64,000 nt of DNA from Kitasatospora mediocidica KCTC 9733 (GCF_000744225.1 NZ_JQLN01000005.1:372001-436000); one strand, 5' to 3'; numbered from the stretch's first letter, positions 9,108 through 18,665 are shown. Translations and numbers: made by a program. The notes: generated from the sequence alone by a model not told the origin.

Positions 9108-9281
9108 TCAGGCTCCGACACGGCTTCGGGATGCGGCCGCAATCGCGCAGGCAGGCTGCGTACGCGCTGTGGTGGGCTCCCGGAGAATCGTGGTCCCCGA
9201 CATCGACTGGATCCCGCAGCAGCGGGACGCGGAGATCGGGAAGCGGCGCACCGGGCCCCGCAGGGCGCCTGATGCAGACAT
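9108..9281 (-). CDS. Possible leaderless 57-residue leader peptide upstream of rho
   Basis: A minus-strand frame starting with the ATG at 9281 encodes 57 residues containing a Cys-Cys pair (SRCCGIQS) and no recognised domain. A -10-like TAGTGT (complement of 9289-9294) ends 7 nt before the ATG. This is the arrangement of leaderless streptomycete mRNAs, although no good -35 is visible. The frame ends about 290 nt before rho. It could be a translated leader that couples ribosome traffic to Rho-dependent autoregulation. It could equally be a chance frame, because its codon bias is weaker than that of rho. Confidence 0.3.
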   Translation of the reverse strand: MSASGALRGPVRRFPISASRCCGIQSMSGTTILREPTTARTQPACAIAAASRSRVGA

Positions 9282-9288
9282 GAGGTTA

Positions 9289-9294
9289 ACACTA
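9289..9294 (-). promoter_or_regulatory. Candidate -10 element of the rho transcript
   Basis: The complement reads TAGTGT (TANNNT type) in an A+T-enriched patch, followed 7 nt later by an ATG. The -35 region (about 9312-9317) does not match TTGACA, so support is limited. Confidence 0.3.
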
Positions 9295-9390
9295 CCGACC
9301 CCCTCACACATTCCCCAGCCTCATGCTTGCCAATCGTGTCCGTCCCCGGCCGCTCTCCCCGTCCCGTGCCGGGGCGCTGTCGCGGGTGCG

Positions 9391-9423
9391 GCGGTCGACC
9401 GCGCCGGCTGCGCGGTCGACCGC
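9391..9423 (-). terminator. Stem-loop after thrB
   Basis: Perfect 13-bp inverted repeat (9391-9403 and 9411-9423, core GCGGTCGACCGC) with a 7-nt loop, 10 bp past the thrB stop. It probably ends the threonine transcript before rho. Confidence 0.75.
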
Positions 9424-9432
9424 CGCGGACGG

Positions 9433-10350
9433 TCACCCGTCCAACGGCAGGACGCGGGCTCCGTCACGGTCCAGCTGCAGCCGGTGCGCGGCGAAGGCCG
9501 GGCCCGCGAACTGCAGCAGCTTGTCGGCGCCCGCCTCGTCGGCCAGCGCGAGCACGGTCGGCCCGGCGCCGGAGATGACCGCAGGGACGCCCTCCGAGCG
9601 CAGTGCAGCCACCAGGGCGGCGCTGTCCGGCATCGCCGAGGCCCGGTAGTCCTGGTGCAGGCGGTCCTCGGTGGCGGGCAGCAGCAGCTCGGGGCGCCTG
9701 GTCAGGGCCTCGACGAGCAGCGCCGAACGCCCGGCGTTGGCGGCCGCGTCGGCGAGCGGAACGCTCTTGGGAAGCAGGCCGCGGGCGGTCTCGGTGAGCA
9801 CCTCGGTGGCCGGGATGAAGACCACCGGGACGACCTGCCCGGCCGGCTCCAGCCGGACCGCGCGGGCCGCGTCCTCGTCGGTCCAGGCGATGGTGAACCC
9901 GCCGGCCAGGCAGGCGGCGACGTTGTCCGGGTGGCCCTCAAGCTCGGAGGCGAGAGCCAGCAGCGCGGCGTCGTCGAGGGCGGAAGCACCGCCGATGGTG
10001 ACCGCACGTGCGGCCACCACGCCCGCGCAGATCGCGGCGGAGGAGGATCCGAGGCCACGGCCGTGCGGTATCCGGTTGGCGCAGACGACCTCCAGGCCGC
10101 GCGGCTGTCCGCCGAGCCGGTCGAAGGCGGCGCGCATCGAGCGGACCACCAGGTGGCGCTCGTCCCGTGCCAGGGTGTCGGCGCCCTCGCCGGCGATGTC
10201 CACGGTGAGTCCGGAATCGGCGACCCTGACCACAATGTCGTCGTACAGACCCAGGGCGAGTCCGAAGGCGTCGAAGCCGGGGCCCAGATTGGCACTGGTC
10301 GCGGGGACCCGAACCCGAACGGCGGCGGCACGGAACGCAGGACCGGCCAT
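9433..10350 (-). CDS. thrB: Homoserine kinase
   Basis: 305-residue GHMP-family kinase that phosphorylates L-homoserine for threonine synthesis. The family start VRVPATSANLGPGFDAFG and the phosphate-binding loop PHGRGLGSSSAA are plain, as is GAGPTVLAL near the C-terminus. The ATG at 10350 (MAGPAFRAA) has an AGGAG about 10 nt upstream. The frame stays open another 800 bp upstream, overlapping thrC, but that part looks like a shadow. It follows thrC after a 395-bp gap with a stem-loop, so it may have a separate promoter. Confidence 0.95.
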   Translation of the reverse strand: MAGPAFRAAAVRVRVPATSANLGPGFDAFGLALGLYDDIVVRVADSGLTVDIAGEGADTLARDERHLVVRSMRAAFDRLGGQPRGLEVVCANRIPHGRGLGSSSAAICAGVVAARAVTIGGASALDDAALLALASELEGHPDNVAACLAGGFTIAWTDEDAARAVRLEPAGQVVPVVFIPATEVLTETARGLLPKSVPLADAAANAGRSALLVEALTRRPELLLPATEDRLHQDYRASAMPDSAALVAALRSEGVPAVISGAGPTVLALADEAGADKLLQFAGPAFAAHRLQLDRDGARVLPLDG

Positions 10351-10692
10351 GCGGTGGACTCTCCTGGGGATCTGGATCGTCGCGCGATGCGCGTCGAACG
10401 AAAGCGGTGGGGGCGGGCGGCGAGTGGTGGGCGTCGCGCGAGGCGCGTCCGGCACGGGTGATGACGGGTGGCGGGCGAGGGGTGTCGGGCCGGCACCCAC
10501 GAGGTCAGGCTCCGCCCGGCCCTTGGCATGCGCCACACCGCCAGGGCCCAGGGTATCGAAGAGAGGTTCCACAGCGGTACACCCCGCTCCCTCTCGATCT
10601 GCCGTGTTGCAGCTTCTGGCCTGAACCGGTGCCGAAATGGCATCCATAAGGACAACGAAATTGACACCGAAGACGTTACTCGGAAGCGACGA
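10351..10692 (-). other. thrC-thrB spacer
   Basis: The spacer between thrC and thrB is unusually long for genes often co-transcribed. Nearest thrC is a stem-loop (10693-10720). The A+T-rich part around 10640-10680 is the likeliest place for a thrB promoter, but no clear -35/-10 pair was recognised. No gene is visible. Confidence 0.4.
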
Positions 10693-10720
10693 CGGGCCGG
10701 CCCTGGTGAGGACCGGCCCG
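10693..10720 (-). terminator. Stem-loop after thrC
   Basis: Inverted repeat CGGGCCGG / CCGGCCCG (10693-10700 and 10713-10720) with a 12-nt loop, 25 bp past the thrC stop. Confidence 0.6.
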
Positions 10721-10745
10721 ACGGTCGGACGAAAGAGACGGAGTG

Positions 10746-11834
10746 TCAGTCCAGCAGGCCGAGTCGGCGCGCGGCGGCCTCGGCGTCGATCGGGACCACG
10801 TGCGGCTGCGGCGCGCCGGCCACCGCCCAGTCGGGGTCCTTGAGCCCGTTGCCGGTCACCGTGCAGACGATCCGCTGGCCCGGGTCGACCAGGCCCTGCT
10901 CGGCGGCGTGCAGCAGACCGGCCACGCTGGCGGCCGAGGCGGGCTCCACGAAGACGCCCTCCTGTGCGGCCAACAGCCGGTAGGCGGACAGGATCTGACG
11001 GTCGGTCACCTTGTCGATCAGGCCGCCCGACTCGTCCCGCGCGGCGACCGCGTACTCCCAGGAGGCCGGGTTGCCGATCCGGATCGCGGTGGCGATGGTC
11101 TGCGGGCTGAGCACCGGCGCACCGTCCACGATCGGGGCCGAACCGGAGGCCTGGAAGCCCCACATGCGCGGGGTGCGCGAAGACAGACCGTCCTTCGCGT
11201 ACTCGCGGTAGCCCTTCCAGTAGGCCGTGATGTTGCCCGCGTTGCCGACCGGCAGGACGTGGATGTCGGGGGCGTCGCCGAGCATGTCGACGATCTCGAA
11301 GGCGGCGGTCTTCTGACCCTCGATCCGTACCGGGTTCACCGAGTTGACCAGCGCGACCGGATACTTCTCGGACAGTTCACGCGCCAGGGTGAGGCAGTCG
11401 TCGAAGTTCCCGTCCACCTGGAGGATCTTCGAACCGTGCACCAGCGCCTGGCCCATCTTGCCCAGCGCGATCTTGCCCTGCGGCACCAGCACCGCGCAGA
11501 CCATGCCCGCACGAACCGCGTAGGCGGCCGCGGAGGCAGAGGTGTTGCCCGTCGAGGCACAGATGACGGCCTGCGCGCCGTCCTCCTTGGCCTTGGAGAT
11601 CGCCATCGTCATGCCGCGGTCCTTGAAGGACCCGGTCGGGTTGGCACCCTCGACCTTGAGGTAGACGTCGCAGCCGGTCCGCTCGGAGAGCAGCTGGGCC
11701 GGGACGAGCGGCGTGCCGCCCTCCAGCAGGGTGACCACCGGGGTCGTGGCGCTGACCGGCAGCCGGTCCCGGTACTCCTCGATGAGGCCCCGCCACTGGT
11801 GGGTGTGGGCTGCTCTGTCGATCACGGCGTTCAT
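10746..11834 (-). CDS. thrC: Threonine synthase
   Basis: 362-residue fold type II PLP enzyme that converts O-phospho-L-homoserine to L-threonine and phosphate. The PLP lysine is K71 in TGSFKDRGM. The [12 protein letters not shown] loop binds the cofactor phosphate. The length fits the short bacterial class. The start codon ATG at 11834 lies 8 bp after the hom stop, so hom and thrC are almost certainly one transcript. Together with hom and thrB it completes the branch from aspartate semialdehyde to threonine. Confidence 0.95.
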   Translation of the reverse strand: MNAVIDRAAHTHQWRGLIEEYRDRLPVSATTPVVTLLEGGTPLVPAQLLSERTGCDVYLKVEGANPTGSFKDRGMTMAISKAKEDGAQAVICASTGNTSASAAAYAVRAGMVCAVLVPQGKIALGKMGQALVHGSKILQVDGNFDDCLTLARELSEKYPVALVNSVNPVRIEGQKTAAFEIVDMLGDAPDIHVLPVGNAGNITAYWKGYREYAKDGLSSRTPRMWGFQASGSAPIVDGAPVLSPQTIATAIRIGNPASWEYAVAARDESGGLIDKVTDRQILSAYRLLAAQEGVFVEPASAASVAGLLHAAEQGLVDPGQRIVCTVTGNGLKDPDWAVAGAPQPHVVPIDAEAAARRLGLLD

Positions 11835-11842
11835 GGAAATTC

Positions 11843-13135
11843 CTATTCCCCTTCAACCCGCATGATGCTGGCCACCTCGCGCACGCTGTCCAGCGCGCGG
11901 AGCTTGTCCACGGTCGCCGACAGCGCGGCGTCGGTGGCCCGGTGGGTCACCACGACGAGCGAGGCGTCGCCGTCGCGGCCCTGCTGGCGCACGGTGTCGA
12001 TGGACACCCCGTGCTCGGCGAAGGTGGACGCCACCTGGGCGAGCACCCCCGCGCGGTCGTCCACGTCCAGGCTGACGTGGTAGCGGGTGACGACGTCGTC
12101 CATGGCCTTGGCGGGAAGCTGGGCGTAGACCGAGTCACCCGGTCCGGTAGCCCCGTTGAGCTTGTTGCGGCAGACCGCGACAAGGTCGCCGAGGACCGCG
12201 CTGGCGGTCGGCGCGCCGCCGGCGCCCGGGCCGTAGAACATCAGCCGGCCGGCCGCCTCGGCCTCGACGAAGACCGCGTTGTACGCCTCGCGGACCGAGG
12301 CCAGCGGGTGGCTGAGCGGGATCATCGCCGGGTGCACCCGGGCGGTGACCGAGGCGCCGTCCGCCGAGCGCTCGCAGATCGCGAGCAGCTTGACCACGCA
12401 GCCCATCGCCTTGGCGCTGGCGATGTCGGCCGCGGTGACCTCGGTGAGTCCCTCGCGGTAGACGTCGGCGGCGGTGACCTTGGTGTGGAAGGCGATGCCG
12501 GCCAGGATCGCGGCCTTGGCGGCGGCGTCGAAGCCCTCCACGTCGGCGGTCGGGTCGGCCTCGGCGTACCCCAGCGCGGTGGCCTCCTCCAGCGCCTCGG
12601 AGTAGCCCGCGCCGGTGGAGTCCATCTTGTCGAGGATGAAGTTGGTGGTGCCGTTGACGATGCCGAGCACCCGGTTGACCTTGTCGCCGGCCAGCGACTC
12701 GCGCAGCGGCCTGATCAGCGGGATCGCACCCGCGACGGCCGCCTCGTAGTACAGGTCGACCCCGGCCGCGGCGGCGGCGGCGTGCAGCTCGGCGCCGTCC
12801 TGGGCGAGCAGCGCCTTGTTGGCGCTGACCACCGAGGCACCGTGCCGGAAGGCGGAGAGGATCAGGTGTTTGGAGGGCTCGATCCCACCGACCACCTCGA
12901 TCACCACGTCGACGTCCTCGCGCGTGACCAGCGCCTCGGCGTCCGTGGTGACCAGGTGCGCCGGCACCCCGGGACGCTCCCGGCCGACCCGGCGGACCGC
13001 GATGCCGACGAGCTCGACCGGCGCGCCGATCCGCGCGGCCAGGTCGGCGGCGTCTGTCGTCATGATGCGCGCCACCTCGGAGCCCACCACACCACAGCCC
13101 AGCAACGCCACCTTCAGCGGGCGCGTACGCATCAT
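11843..13135 (-). CDS. hom: Homoserine dehydrogenase
   Basis: 430-residue NAD(P)-dependent enzyme reducing aspartate semialdehyde to homoserine. The nucleotide loop [15 protein letters not shown] opens the protein, followed by the catalytic-domain segments [11 protein letters not shown] and [16 protein letters not shown]-terminal ACT domain (about 350-430, with [20 protein letters not shown]) points to allosteric feedback by threonine. I place the start at the first ATG of MMRTRPLK (13135), which has GGAG just upstream. An in-frame ATG at 13153 would add six residues. It lies upstream of thrC on the same transcript. Confidence 0.94.
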   Translation of the reverse strand: MMRTRPLKVALLGCGVVGSEVARIMTTDAADLAARIGAPVELVGIAVRRVGRERPGVPAHLVTTDAEALVTREDVDVVIEVVGGIEPSKHLILSAFRHGASVVSANKALLAQDGAELHAAAAAAGVDLYYEAAVAGAIPLIRPLRESLAGDKVNRVLGIVNGTTNFILDKMDSTGAGYSEALEEATALGYAEADPTADVEGFDAAAKAAILAGIAFHTKVTAADVYREGLTEVTAADIASAKAMGCVVKLLAICERSADGASVTARVHPAMIPLSHPLASVREAYNAVFVEAEAAGRLMFYGPGAGGAPTASAVLGDLVAVCRNKLNGATGPGDSVYAQLPAKAMDDVVTRYHVSLDVDDRAGVLAQVASTFAEHGVSIDTVRQQGRDGDASLVVVTHRATDAALSATVDKLRALDSVREVASIMRVEGE

Positions 13136-13277
13136 CCGACTCCGCTCATCCATCGCTCATCCATCATGGCCTCCGGCGGTGGTTCCCGATCTCCGCCGGA
13201 TTTTCGTTTCAATCCCCAGTCTCAGGGAGATTCCGTACAGATCTCCTGGCGTTCCATGATCTGAGACGAAATATTCG

Positions 13278-14669
13278 TCATCCGAGATCAAGACGGAGGA
13301 GATCCTCCTCCGTCTCGCGCCGCACGATCACCCGCGCCGCACCGCCTTGGACCGCGACCACCGGCGGGCGCAGCGCGTGGTTGTAGTTGCTCGCCATCGA
13401 GCGGCAGTACGCGCCGGTGGCGGGCACCGCGATCAGGTCGCCCGGCGCCAGATCGGCGGGCAGGAAGGCGTCCTTGACCACGATGTCACCCGACTCGCAG
13501 TGCTTTCCGACCACCCGTACCAGCATCGGCTCAGCCGTGCTGGCGCGCGAGACGAGGGCGACCGAGTACTCGGCGTCGTAGAGCGCGGTGCGGATGTTGT
13601 CCGACATCCCGCCGTCCACGCTGACGTACGTGCGCAGGCCCTCCAACGGCTTGATCGTGCCCACCTCGTAGAGCGTGAAGGCGGTCGGGCCGACGATCGC
13701 GCGGCCCGGCTCGACGCTCAGCCGGGGCGCGGTCAGGTTCGCGGCCAGGCACTCGCGGCGGACGATCTCGGCCAGCGAGACGGCGATCTCGGCCGGCTCA
13801 CGCGGGTCGTCCTCGCTGGTGTACGCGATGCCCAGGCCGCCACCGAGGTCGATCTCGGGCAGCTCGACGCCGTGCTCGTCGCGGATCGCCGCGAGCAGGC
13901 CGACCACCCGGCGGGCGGCGACCTCGAAGCCCGCGGTGTCGAAGATCTGCGAGCCGATGTGCGAGTGGATGCCGCGCAGTTCCAGGCTCTCCTGCGCGAG
14001 CACCCGGCGGACCGCCTCGGCCGCCGCGCCACCGGTCAGCGAGAGGCCGAACTTCTGGTCCTCGTGCGCGGTGGCGATGAACTCGTGGGTGTGCGCCTCG
14101 ACACCGACCGTCACCCGGATCAGCACCGCCTGGCGGACGCCCTGGCCGGCGGCGATCGCGGCCAGCCGCTCGATCTCCTGGTAGGAGTCGACCACGATGT
14201 GGCCGACCCCCGCCTTGACCGCCTGCTCCAGCTCGTGCGCCGACTTGTTGTTGCCGTGCAGCGCGATGCGCGACGCGGGCATGCCCGCGGCCAGCGCGAC
14301 GGCCAACTCGCCCGGGCTGCACACGTCCAGGTTGAGGCCCTCCTCGTGCAGCCAGCGGACCACCGCCTTGGAGAGGAACGCCTTGCCCGCGTAGTACACG
14401 TCGGCGTCCGTGCCGAAGGCGTCGCGCCAGGCGCGGGCCCGGGTGCGGAAGTCGTCCTCGTCCATCAGGTACGCCGGGGTGCCGAACTCGGTGGCCAGCT
14501 CGGTGACGCGCAGGCCGCCGACGGTGACGATGCCCTGCTCGTCACGGGTGACCGTGCGCGACCAGACCTTGGGGTCGAGGTGGTTCAGATCGCTCGGCGG
14601 GGCCAGGTAGTGCCCCTCGGGCAGCACGTCGCCGTGGCGGGGGCCTGCGGGGTGCGCGGAGCGGCTCAT
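13278..14669 (-). CDS. lysA: Diaminopimelate decarboxylase
   Basis: 463-residue fold type III PLP enzyme that decarboxylates meso-diaminopimelate to L-lysine in the last step of lysine synthesis. The PLP lysine is K96 in YYAGKAFLS. The glycine-rich phosphate loop appears in [10 protein letters not shown]. The C-terminal half carries the substrate motif with CESGD. An extra 40 or so N-terminal residues precede the barrel, as in other actinobacterial LysA. It sits between argS and hom, an arrangement conserved in actinobacteria (argS-lysA-hom). The final codons coincide with a perfect 11-bp hairpin (13291-13315). Confidence 0.95.
   Translation of the reverse strand: MSRSAHPAGPRHGDVLPEGHYLAPPSDLNHLDPKVWSRTVTRDEQGIVTVGGLRVTELATEFGTPAYLMDEDDFRTRARAWRDAFGTDADVYYAGKAFLSKAVVRWLHEEGLNLDVCSPGELAVALAAGMPASRIALHGNNKSAHELEQAVKAGVGHIVVDSYQEIERLAAIAAGQGVRQAVLIRVTVGVEAHTHEFIATAHEDQKFGLSLTGGAAAEAVRRVLAQESLELRGIHSHIGSQIFDTAGFEVAARRVVGLLAAIRDEHGVELPEIDLGGGLGIAYTSEDDPREPAEIAVSLAEIVRRECLAANLTAPRLSVEPGRAIVGPTAFTLYEVGTIKPLEGLRTYVSVDGGMSDNIRTALYDAEYSVALVSRASTAEPMLVRVVGKHCESGDIVVKDAFLPADLAPGDLIAVPATGAYCRSMASNYNHALRPPVVAVQGGAARVIVRRETEEDLLRLDLG
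13291..13315 (-). terminator. Hairpin inside the lysA 3' end
   Basis: Perfect 11-bp arms (13291-13301 and 13305-13315) with a 3-nt loop, wholly within the last codons of lysA. A second small hairpin GACGAA-ATA-TTCGTC (13265-13279) straddles the stop. They may act as a terminator or mRNA-protecting structure between lysA and hom. Confidence 0.4.
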
Positions 14670-14752
14670 CGCGGGTATCTCTCCTGGTCTGTGGGACGGG
14701 GCGGCGTCGATCCCGATGGATCGTCACCGCCCCGGACACGCTGATGCGGTGA

Positions 14753-16414
14753 CTACATCCGCTCGGGTGCGGAGACACCGAGCAGGGCGAGGCCGTTGGC
14801 GATCACCGTGCGGGTGGCGTCGGCGAGCCAGAGGCGGGCGCGGGTGAGGTCGGTGACCTCCTCGTCGCCCTTCGGCAGGATCTGGCAGTTGTCGTAGAAC
14901 CGGTGGTACTCGCGGGCCAGGTCCTCCAGGTAGCGGGCCACGTGGTGCGGCTCGCGCGTCTCGCCGGCCTTGGCGATGATCCGGGGGAACTCCCCGAGCG
15001 CGCCCAGCAGGGCGGACTCCCACTCGGTGGACAGCAGCTCGGGTTTGAAGTCCTCGGACTCGCCCTTGGTAATGCCCATGGTCTCGGCCTTACGCGTCAC
15101 GCCGCACATCCGGGTGTGCGCGTACTGGACGTAGAAGACCGGGTTCTCGTTGGTCTGGCTGGTCAGCACGTTGATGTCGAGCGTGATCGTGGAGTCCGTG
15201 GAGGAGCGCGCCAGGGTGTAGCGGGCCGCGTCCACGCCGATCCAGTCGACGACGTCGTCGATGGTGATGATGTTGCCGGCCCGCTTGGACATGCGGACCT
15301 CCTCACCATCGCGCAGCATCTTGACGAACTGGCCGATCTTGACCTCGATGTTGCGGTTCATGTCGTCGCCCGCGCAGGCCGCGATGGCCTTCAGGCGGTT
15401 GACGTAACCGTGGTGGTCGGCGCCGAGCATGTAGACCGACACCTCGCTGCCCCGGTCACGCTTGCTGAGGTAGTAGGCGGCGTCGGCGGCGAAGTACGTC
15501 GTCTCGCCGTCCGCCTTGATCAGCACGCGGTCCTTGTCGTCACCGAAGTCGGTGGTGCGCAGCCAGATCGCACCGTCCTGGTCGAAGACGTGGCCCTGCT
15601 CGCGCAGCCGCTCCATGGCCTTCTCCACGGCGCCCGAGTCGTGCAGCGACTTCTCGGAGAACCAGGTGTCGAAGTGCGTGCCGAACTCGTCCATCGAGCG
15701 CTTGATCTCGGCGACCATGAGCGCCAGGCCCTCGCGGCGGAAGGCCTCCAGCTGCTCGTCGGCGGCGAGGTCGAGGATGCCGGGGACGCCGTCGGTGATC
15801 GCCTTGGCGATGTCGACGATGTACTCGCCGACGTAGCCGTCCTCGGGGGCCGGGCGGCCGTGCGCGGCGGCCTGCAGCGAGGCGGCGAACTTGCCGATCT
15901 GCACGCCGGCGTCGTTCAGGTAGTACTCGGTGGTGACCTCGGCGCCGGTGGCCTTGAGCACCCGCGCCAGCGAGTCGCCGACGGCCGCCCAGCGGACGCC
16001 GCCGATGTGGATCGGGCCGGTCGGGTTCGCCGAGACGAACTCCAGGTTGATCCGCAGGCCCTTGAGCGCCTCGTTGCGGCCGTACGCCGCACCCGCCTCG
16101 ACGATGGTGCGGGCCAGTTCGCCCTGGGTGGCGGCGTCGAAGGTGATGTTCATGAAGCCCGGGCCGGCGATGTCCACCTTGGCCACGCCCGGCAGCTCGC
16201 GCAGGCGCGCGGCGACCAACTCGGCCACCGCGCGCGGCGGCATGCCGGCCGGCTTCGCGAGGACGAGGGCCACGTTGGTGGCGTAGTCGCCGTGGTCCCT
16301 GTTCTTGGGTCGCTCGACCGTGACCTGTTCGGGGACGGCGACGGACAGCTCGCCCGCCTCGACGGCGGCGCGCACTGCGACCTGGACTGCCTGGGAAAGC
16401 TCTGCGGGTGTCAC
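14753..16414 (-). CDS. argS: Arginyl-tRNA synthetase
   Basis: 553-residue class I aminoacyl-tRNA synthetase that charges tRNA-Arg. It has an N-terminal Add-1-like domain (about 1-110), the HIGH-type signature PTGPIHIGG (131-139), the downstream MSKRAGN in place of KMSKS, and the anticodon-binding C-terminal domain ending in APERM. The start is a GTG at 16414. It is upstream of lysA on the same strand with an 83-bp gap. A tRNA-Arg(CCG) gene, one of its substrates, lies about 670 bp away and hosts the integrated element. Confidence 0.95.
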   Translation of the reverse strand: MTPAELSQAVQVAVRAAVEAGELSVAVPEQVTVERPKNRDHGDYATNVALVLAKPAGMPPRAVAELVAARLRELPGVAKVDIAGPGFMNITFDAATQGELARTIVEAGAAYGRNEALKGLRINLEFVSANPTGPIHIGGVRWAAVGDSLARVLKATGAEVTTEYYLNDAGVQIGKFAASLQAAAHGRPAPEDGYVGEYIVDIAKAITDGVPGILDLAADEQLEAFRREGLALMVAEIKRSMDEFGTHFDTWFSEKSLHDSGAVEKAMERLREQGHVFDQDGAIWLRTTDFGDDKDRVLIKADGETTYFAADAAYYLSKRDRGSEVSVYMLGADHHGYVNRLKAIAACAGDDMNRNIEVKIGQFVKMLRDGEEVRMSKRAGNIITIDDVVDWIGVDAARYTLARSSTDSTITLDINVLTSQTNENPVFYVQYAHTRMCGVTRKAETMGITKGESEDFKPELLSTEWESALLGALGEFPRIIAKAGETREPHHVARYLEDLAREYHRFYDNCQILPKGDEEVTDLTRARLWLADATRTVIANGLALLGVSAPERM

Positions 16415-16511
16415 GACGCCAAGCGTAGGCGAGAGGGGAGTGTGCGCCGGTCACCCGGCCACCCGTTGAGACGCTTCACGGGCCTGCGGTGTTCGCTGTG
16501 GGCGAAATCTT

Positions 16512-16928
16512 TCAACGCCCATCGCCGAATCCGTACGCGAAGCCCTCCCCCTCCCGCTTCGCCATCAACCGACGCACCAGCGCCACCAGATCCTCCGGAT
16601 CGAACGGCTTGCCCAGATACCCGTCCACCCCGACCGACTCGCCACGGTCCAGATCCGCCGGGGTACACGCGCTCACGATGGCGATCGGAAGCCGCGCCGT
16701 CTGCTGCTGGGCCCGCAGTTGGGCCGCCGTCCGCAGACCGTCCAGCCGGGGCATCATCACGTCCAGCGTCACGACGTCCGGCTTCACCCGGCGGACCACC
16801 TCCAGGCACTCGGCACCGTCAGCCGCGGTCACCACCTCGAAGCCCTCCAGCTCCAGGTTGACCCTGATCAGCCTGCGGATCGCCTCGTTGTCGTCCACCA
16901 CGAGGACCCGCCCGGACACACCCTCCAC
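16512..16928 (-). CDS. Stand-alone response regulator receiver protein
   Basis: About 138 residues forming a single CheY-like receiver domain with no DNA-binding output. Landmarks are the acidic pair in VLVVDDNEAIRR, the phospho-acceptor Asp in VVTLDVMMPRLDG, the switch Ser/Thr region in IVSACT, and the conserved Lys in GYLGKPFDPEDL. It probably acts through protein-protein contact with an unknown kinase or target. The start is uncertain, with GTG codons at 16928 and 16919 both possible. It is followed by argS after about 100 bp. No histidine kinase is adjacent. Confidence 0.88.
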   Translation of the reverse strand: MEGVSGRVLVVDDNEAIRRLIRVNLELEGFEVVTAADGAECLEVVRRVKPDVVTLDVMMPRLDGLRTAAQLRAQQQTARLPIAIVSACTPADLDRGESVGVDGYLGKPFDPEDLVALVRRLMAKREGEGFAYGFGDGR

Positions 16929-17081
16929 CCCACCGACCCTACGGGCGCCCACCCCCACCCGTCCGGGCTTTCCACACTTCCGCCGCCCCCGACCCGACCT
17001 CGAAACCCCTGCACGGACCACGCGCCCGAGCTGGTAATGTTCTCCACGTCGCAGCAATGCGACACAGCGCACCACCAGCAG

Positions 17082-17153
17082 GCCCCCGTAGCTCAGGGGA
17101 TAGAGCACCGCCCTCCGGAGGCGGGTGCGTAGGTTCGAATCCTACCGGGGGCA
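17082..17153 (+). tRNA. tRNA-Arg (anticodon CCG)
   Basis: A 72-nt cloverleaf plus strand gene. Acceptor arms GCCCCCG (17082-17088) and CGGGGGC (17146-17152) pair fully, with discriminator A17153. The anticodon loop CTCCGGA gives anticodon CCG, which reads the CGG codon frequent in this genome. GGTTCGAATCC is the T arm. CCA is not encoded. From 17108 onward the 3' half lies inside a 122-bp repeat that recurs at 28598, so the mobile element restores the tRNA on insertion. Confidence 0.96.
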
Positions 17154-17229
17154 CTTCGCGAGAAGTGCCGAAAAGGCCCAGCCCAGCGGGTAGTTACCGC
17201 GAAGCTGGGCCTTCTTCATGCCCGGGGCC
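17108..17229 (+). repeat. attL-type direct repeat (122 bp)
   Basis: It begins in the anticodon stem of the tRNA-Arg gene, covers the tRNA 3' half and the terminator, and ends at 17229. It is identical to 28598-28719 except at 17160 (G here, A at 28650). Confidence 0.93.
17173..17213 (+). terminator. tRNA-Arg terminator (inside attL)
   Basis: Inverted repeat AAGGCCCAGC / GCTGGGCCTT (17173-17182 and 17204-17213) followed by CTTCTTC. The same structure recurs in attR at 28663-28703. Confidence 0.75.
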
Positions 17230-17238
17230 GAAACCGCG

Positions 17239-17259
17239 CCGTGCCAGTTACGCGCCAGA
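17239..17259 (+). repeat. Putative integrase arm-type site, left
   Basis: 21 bp beginning CCGTGCCAG and ending ACGCGCCAGA match 28480-28500 with only two adjacent mismatches (TT against AA at the centre). It overlaps the int stop codon and lies 10 bp inside attL. It is in the same orientation as the right copy. Confidence 0.55.
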
Positions 17260-18450
17260 AGGCTCCGGTGGCTTGGGCTTTGTGGCGCGCTTGGCCCTGC
17301 CGGTCCCCCGGGCCTTGGCGATCGCCTTCTCCATACCGCCGGCGATGAGCAGGTCCCGTTCCCCGCGCATGTGCTGGTACCGGAGAGCCGCGTCCATCGT
17401 GGAGTGGCCCATACGGTGCATCAGCTCCCGCGTGCTGGCGCCGGTATCGGCCGCCAGGGTGTTGCCGGTGTGCCGAAGATCATGAAAGCGGATGCTCTCC
17501 GCCCCCGTCTCCCCCAGGGCCCGGGTCCAGTCCACCCCGGACTTCCTGAGCGCCGTCGTCCACACGTCGTGGAAGTTGCTCCGCCGCAGCAGTCCCCCGC
17601 GCGGCCCCACGAAGACCCGGCCGGCCGAGCCCGACTCGCCGAACCAGCGCAGGTGCTCCGCCAGCTCCTTGACGATCGAGGCAGGAAAGGCCACCGGCCG
17701 GACGCCCGCCTCACTCTTGGGACGCTTCAACTTCAGCTTCCCGGTCTGCAACTCGGCCTGAGCCTGCCGCACGCGGACGATCCCCTTCTCCAGGTCGACG
17801 TCCCGCCGGCGCAGGGCCGCGAACTCCCCGAAGCGCAGAGTGGAGAAGGCCGCCATCAGCACCAGCGCCCGATAGCGCGGCTCGATCACCTCGGCCACGG
17901 CGTAGACCTCCTCCACGGTCAGGACCGGACGCTCCGCCGAGTCCTCAGCAGCCGCGCCCTTGATCCGGCAGGGGTTGCGCTCGATCAGGCCGTCGTCCAC
18001 AGCTGTGTACAAGATGGCCCGCAGCACCCGGTACGACTTGGCCACGGTCGCCGGCCCCACCTCGGCATCCAGCAGACCGGTTCGCCAGGACCGGACCTTG
18101 GCCGCGGTGACCTCGGCGACGGTTCCCACTCCGAACGTGGGGCGGATGTAGAGCCGAAGGACTCCTTCGTACCGCTCCAAGGTCCGATCGGCGAGGCCCC
18201 GTTCCTTCAGCCAGGTGTCGGCGAAGCCCCCGAAGTTCACCTGTCCCGCGTCGGGGTCAACCCACTTGCCCCGCTTGATGTCGGCCTCGATCAGGGTCAG
18301 CGCGACTTCCGCGTCCGTCTTGGTCGGGTACGTCTCCTCACCGTTCCGGGGAAGGCCCGTCTCCGGGTCCGGGTATCGGATCTGGAACCGGCCCGAGCGG
18401 AGCTGGCGGATCGCCCCGAAGCGCCGCCGGGTGCCCTTGCTGTTCGCCAT
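17248..18450 (-). CDS. int: Tyrosine-type site-specific integrase
   Basis: 400-residue phage-type integrase that recombines attP with attB in the tRNA-Arg gene and, with Xis, excises the element. There is an N-terminal arm-binding region, a SAM-like core-binding domain (about 75-160), and a catalytic domain with R206 (FSTLRFGEF), H323-xx-R326 (FHDLRHTG), H349 (MGHST) and nucleophile Y358 (ALRYQHM). A basic Lys/Arg/Pro tail ends the protein. The gene abuts attL and overlaps xis by ATGA (18450), so xis and int are translated together. All catalytic residues are present. Confidence 0.95.
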   Translation of the reverse strand: MANSKGTRRRFGAIRQLRSGRFQIRYPDPETGLPRNGEETYPTKTDAEVALTLIEADIKRGKWVDPDAGQVNFGGFADTWLKERGLADRTLERYEGVLRLYIRPTFGVGTVAEVTAAKVRSWRTGLLDAEVGPATVAKSYRVLRAILYTAVDDGLIERNPCRIKGAAAEDSAERPVLTVEEVYAVAEVIEPRYRALVLMAAFSTLRFGEFAALRRRDVDLEKGIVRVRQAQAELQTGKLKLKRPKSEAGVRPVAFPASIVKELAEHLRWFGESGSAGRVFVGPRGGLLRRSNFHDVWTTALRKSGVDWTRALGETGAESIRFHDLRHTGNTLAADTGASTRELMHRMGHSTMDAALRYQHMRGERDLLIAGGMEKAIAKARGTGRAKRATKPKPPEPSGA

Positions 18451-18665
18451 CAGGCTGCCCTCCGCAAGGTGCGCCGGAGGGTGACCGGCTGGACGGTGCG
18501 GGTCGCGATGTACTCGGCGAGGACCGAGGCCGGGATCCGGACGTGGCGGCCGACCTTGACGAAGGCGATGCGACGTTCGGCGATCAGCCGGCGGGGGAAG
18601 CGTTCGGTGGTGCCGAGCAGGTCGGCGGCCTGGGCGATGCTCAGAAGCCGGTCAGCGGGGGTCAT
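18450..18665 (-). CDS. xis: Excisionase (MerR-like helix-turn-helix)
   Basis: 71-residue basic DNA-binding protein with the excisionase helix-turn-helix: SIAQAADLLGTTERFPRRLI (9-28) followed by a wing with VKVGRHVRIP. It should bend attachment-site DNA and steer Int toward excision. It overlaps rep upstream (ATGA at 18662-18665) and int downstream (ATGA at 18450), forming a tightly coupled rep-xis-int unit as in pSAM2. It lies in a different frame from both neighbours. Confidence 0.93.
   Translation of the reverse strand: MTPADRLLSIAQAADLLGTTERFPRRLIAERRIAFVKVGRHVRIPASVLAEYIATRTVQPVTLRRTLRRAA

Noticed and set aside
10351..11163. Upstream extension of the thrB frame to 11163
   Set aside because: It overlaps thrC antiphase and has Arg/Gly-rich shadow sequence; homoserine kinase starts at 10350.
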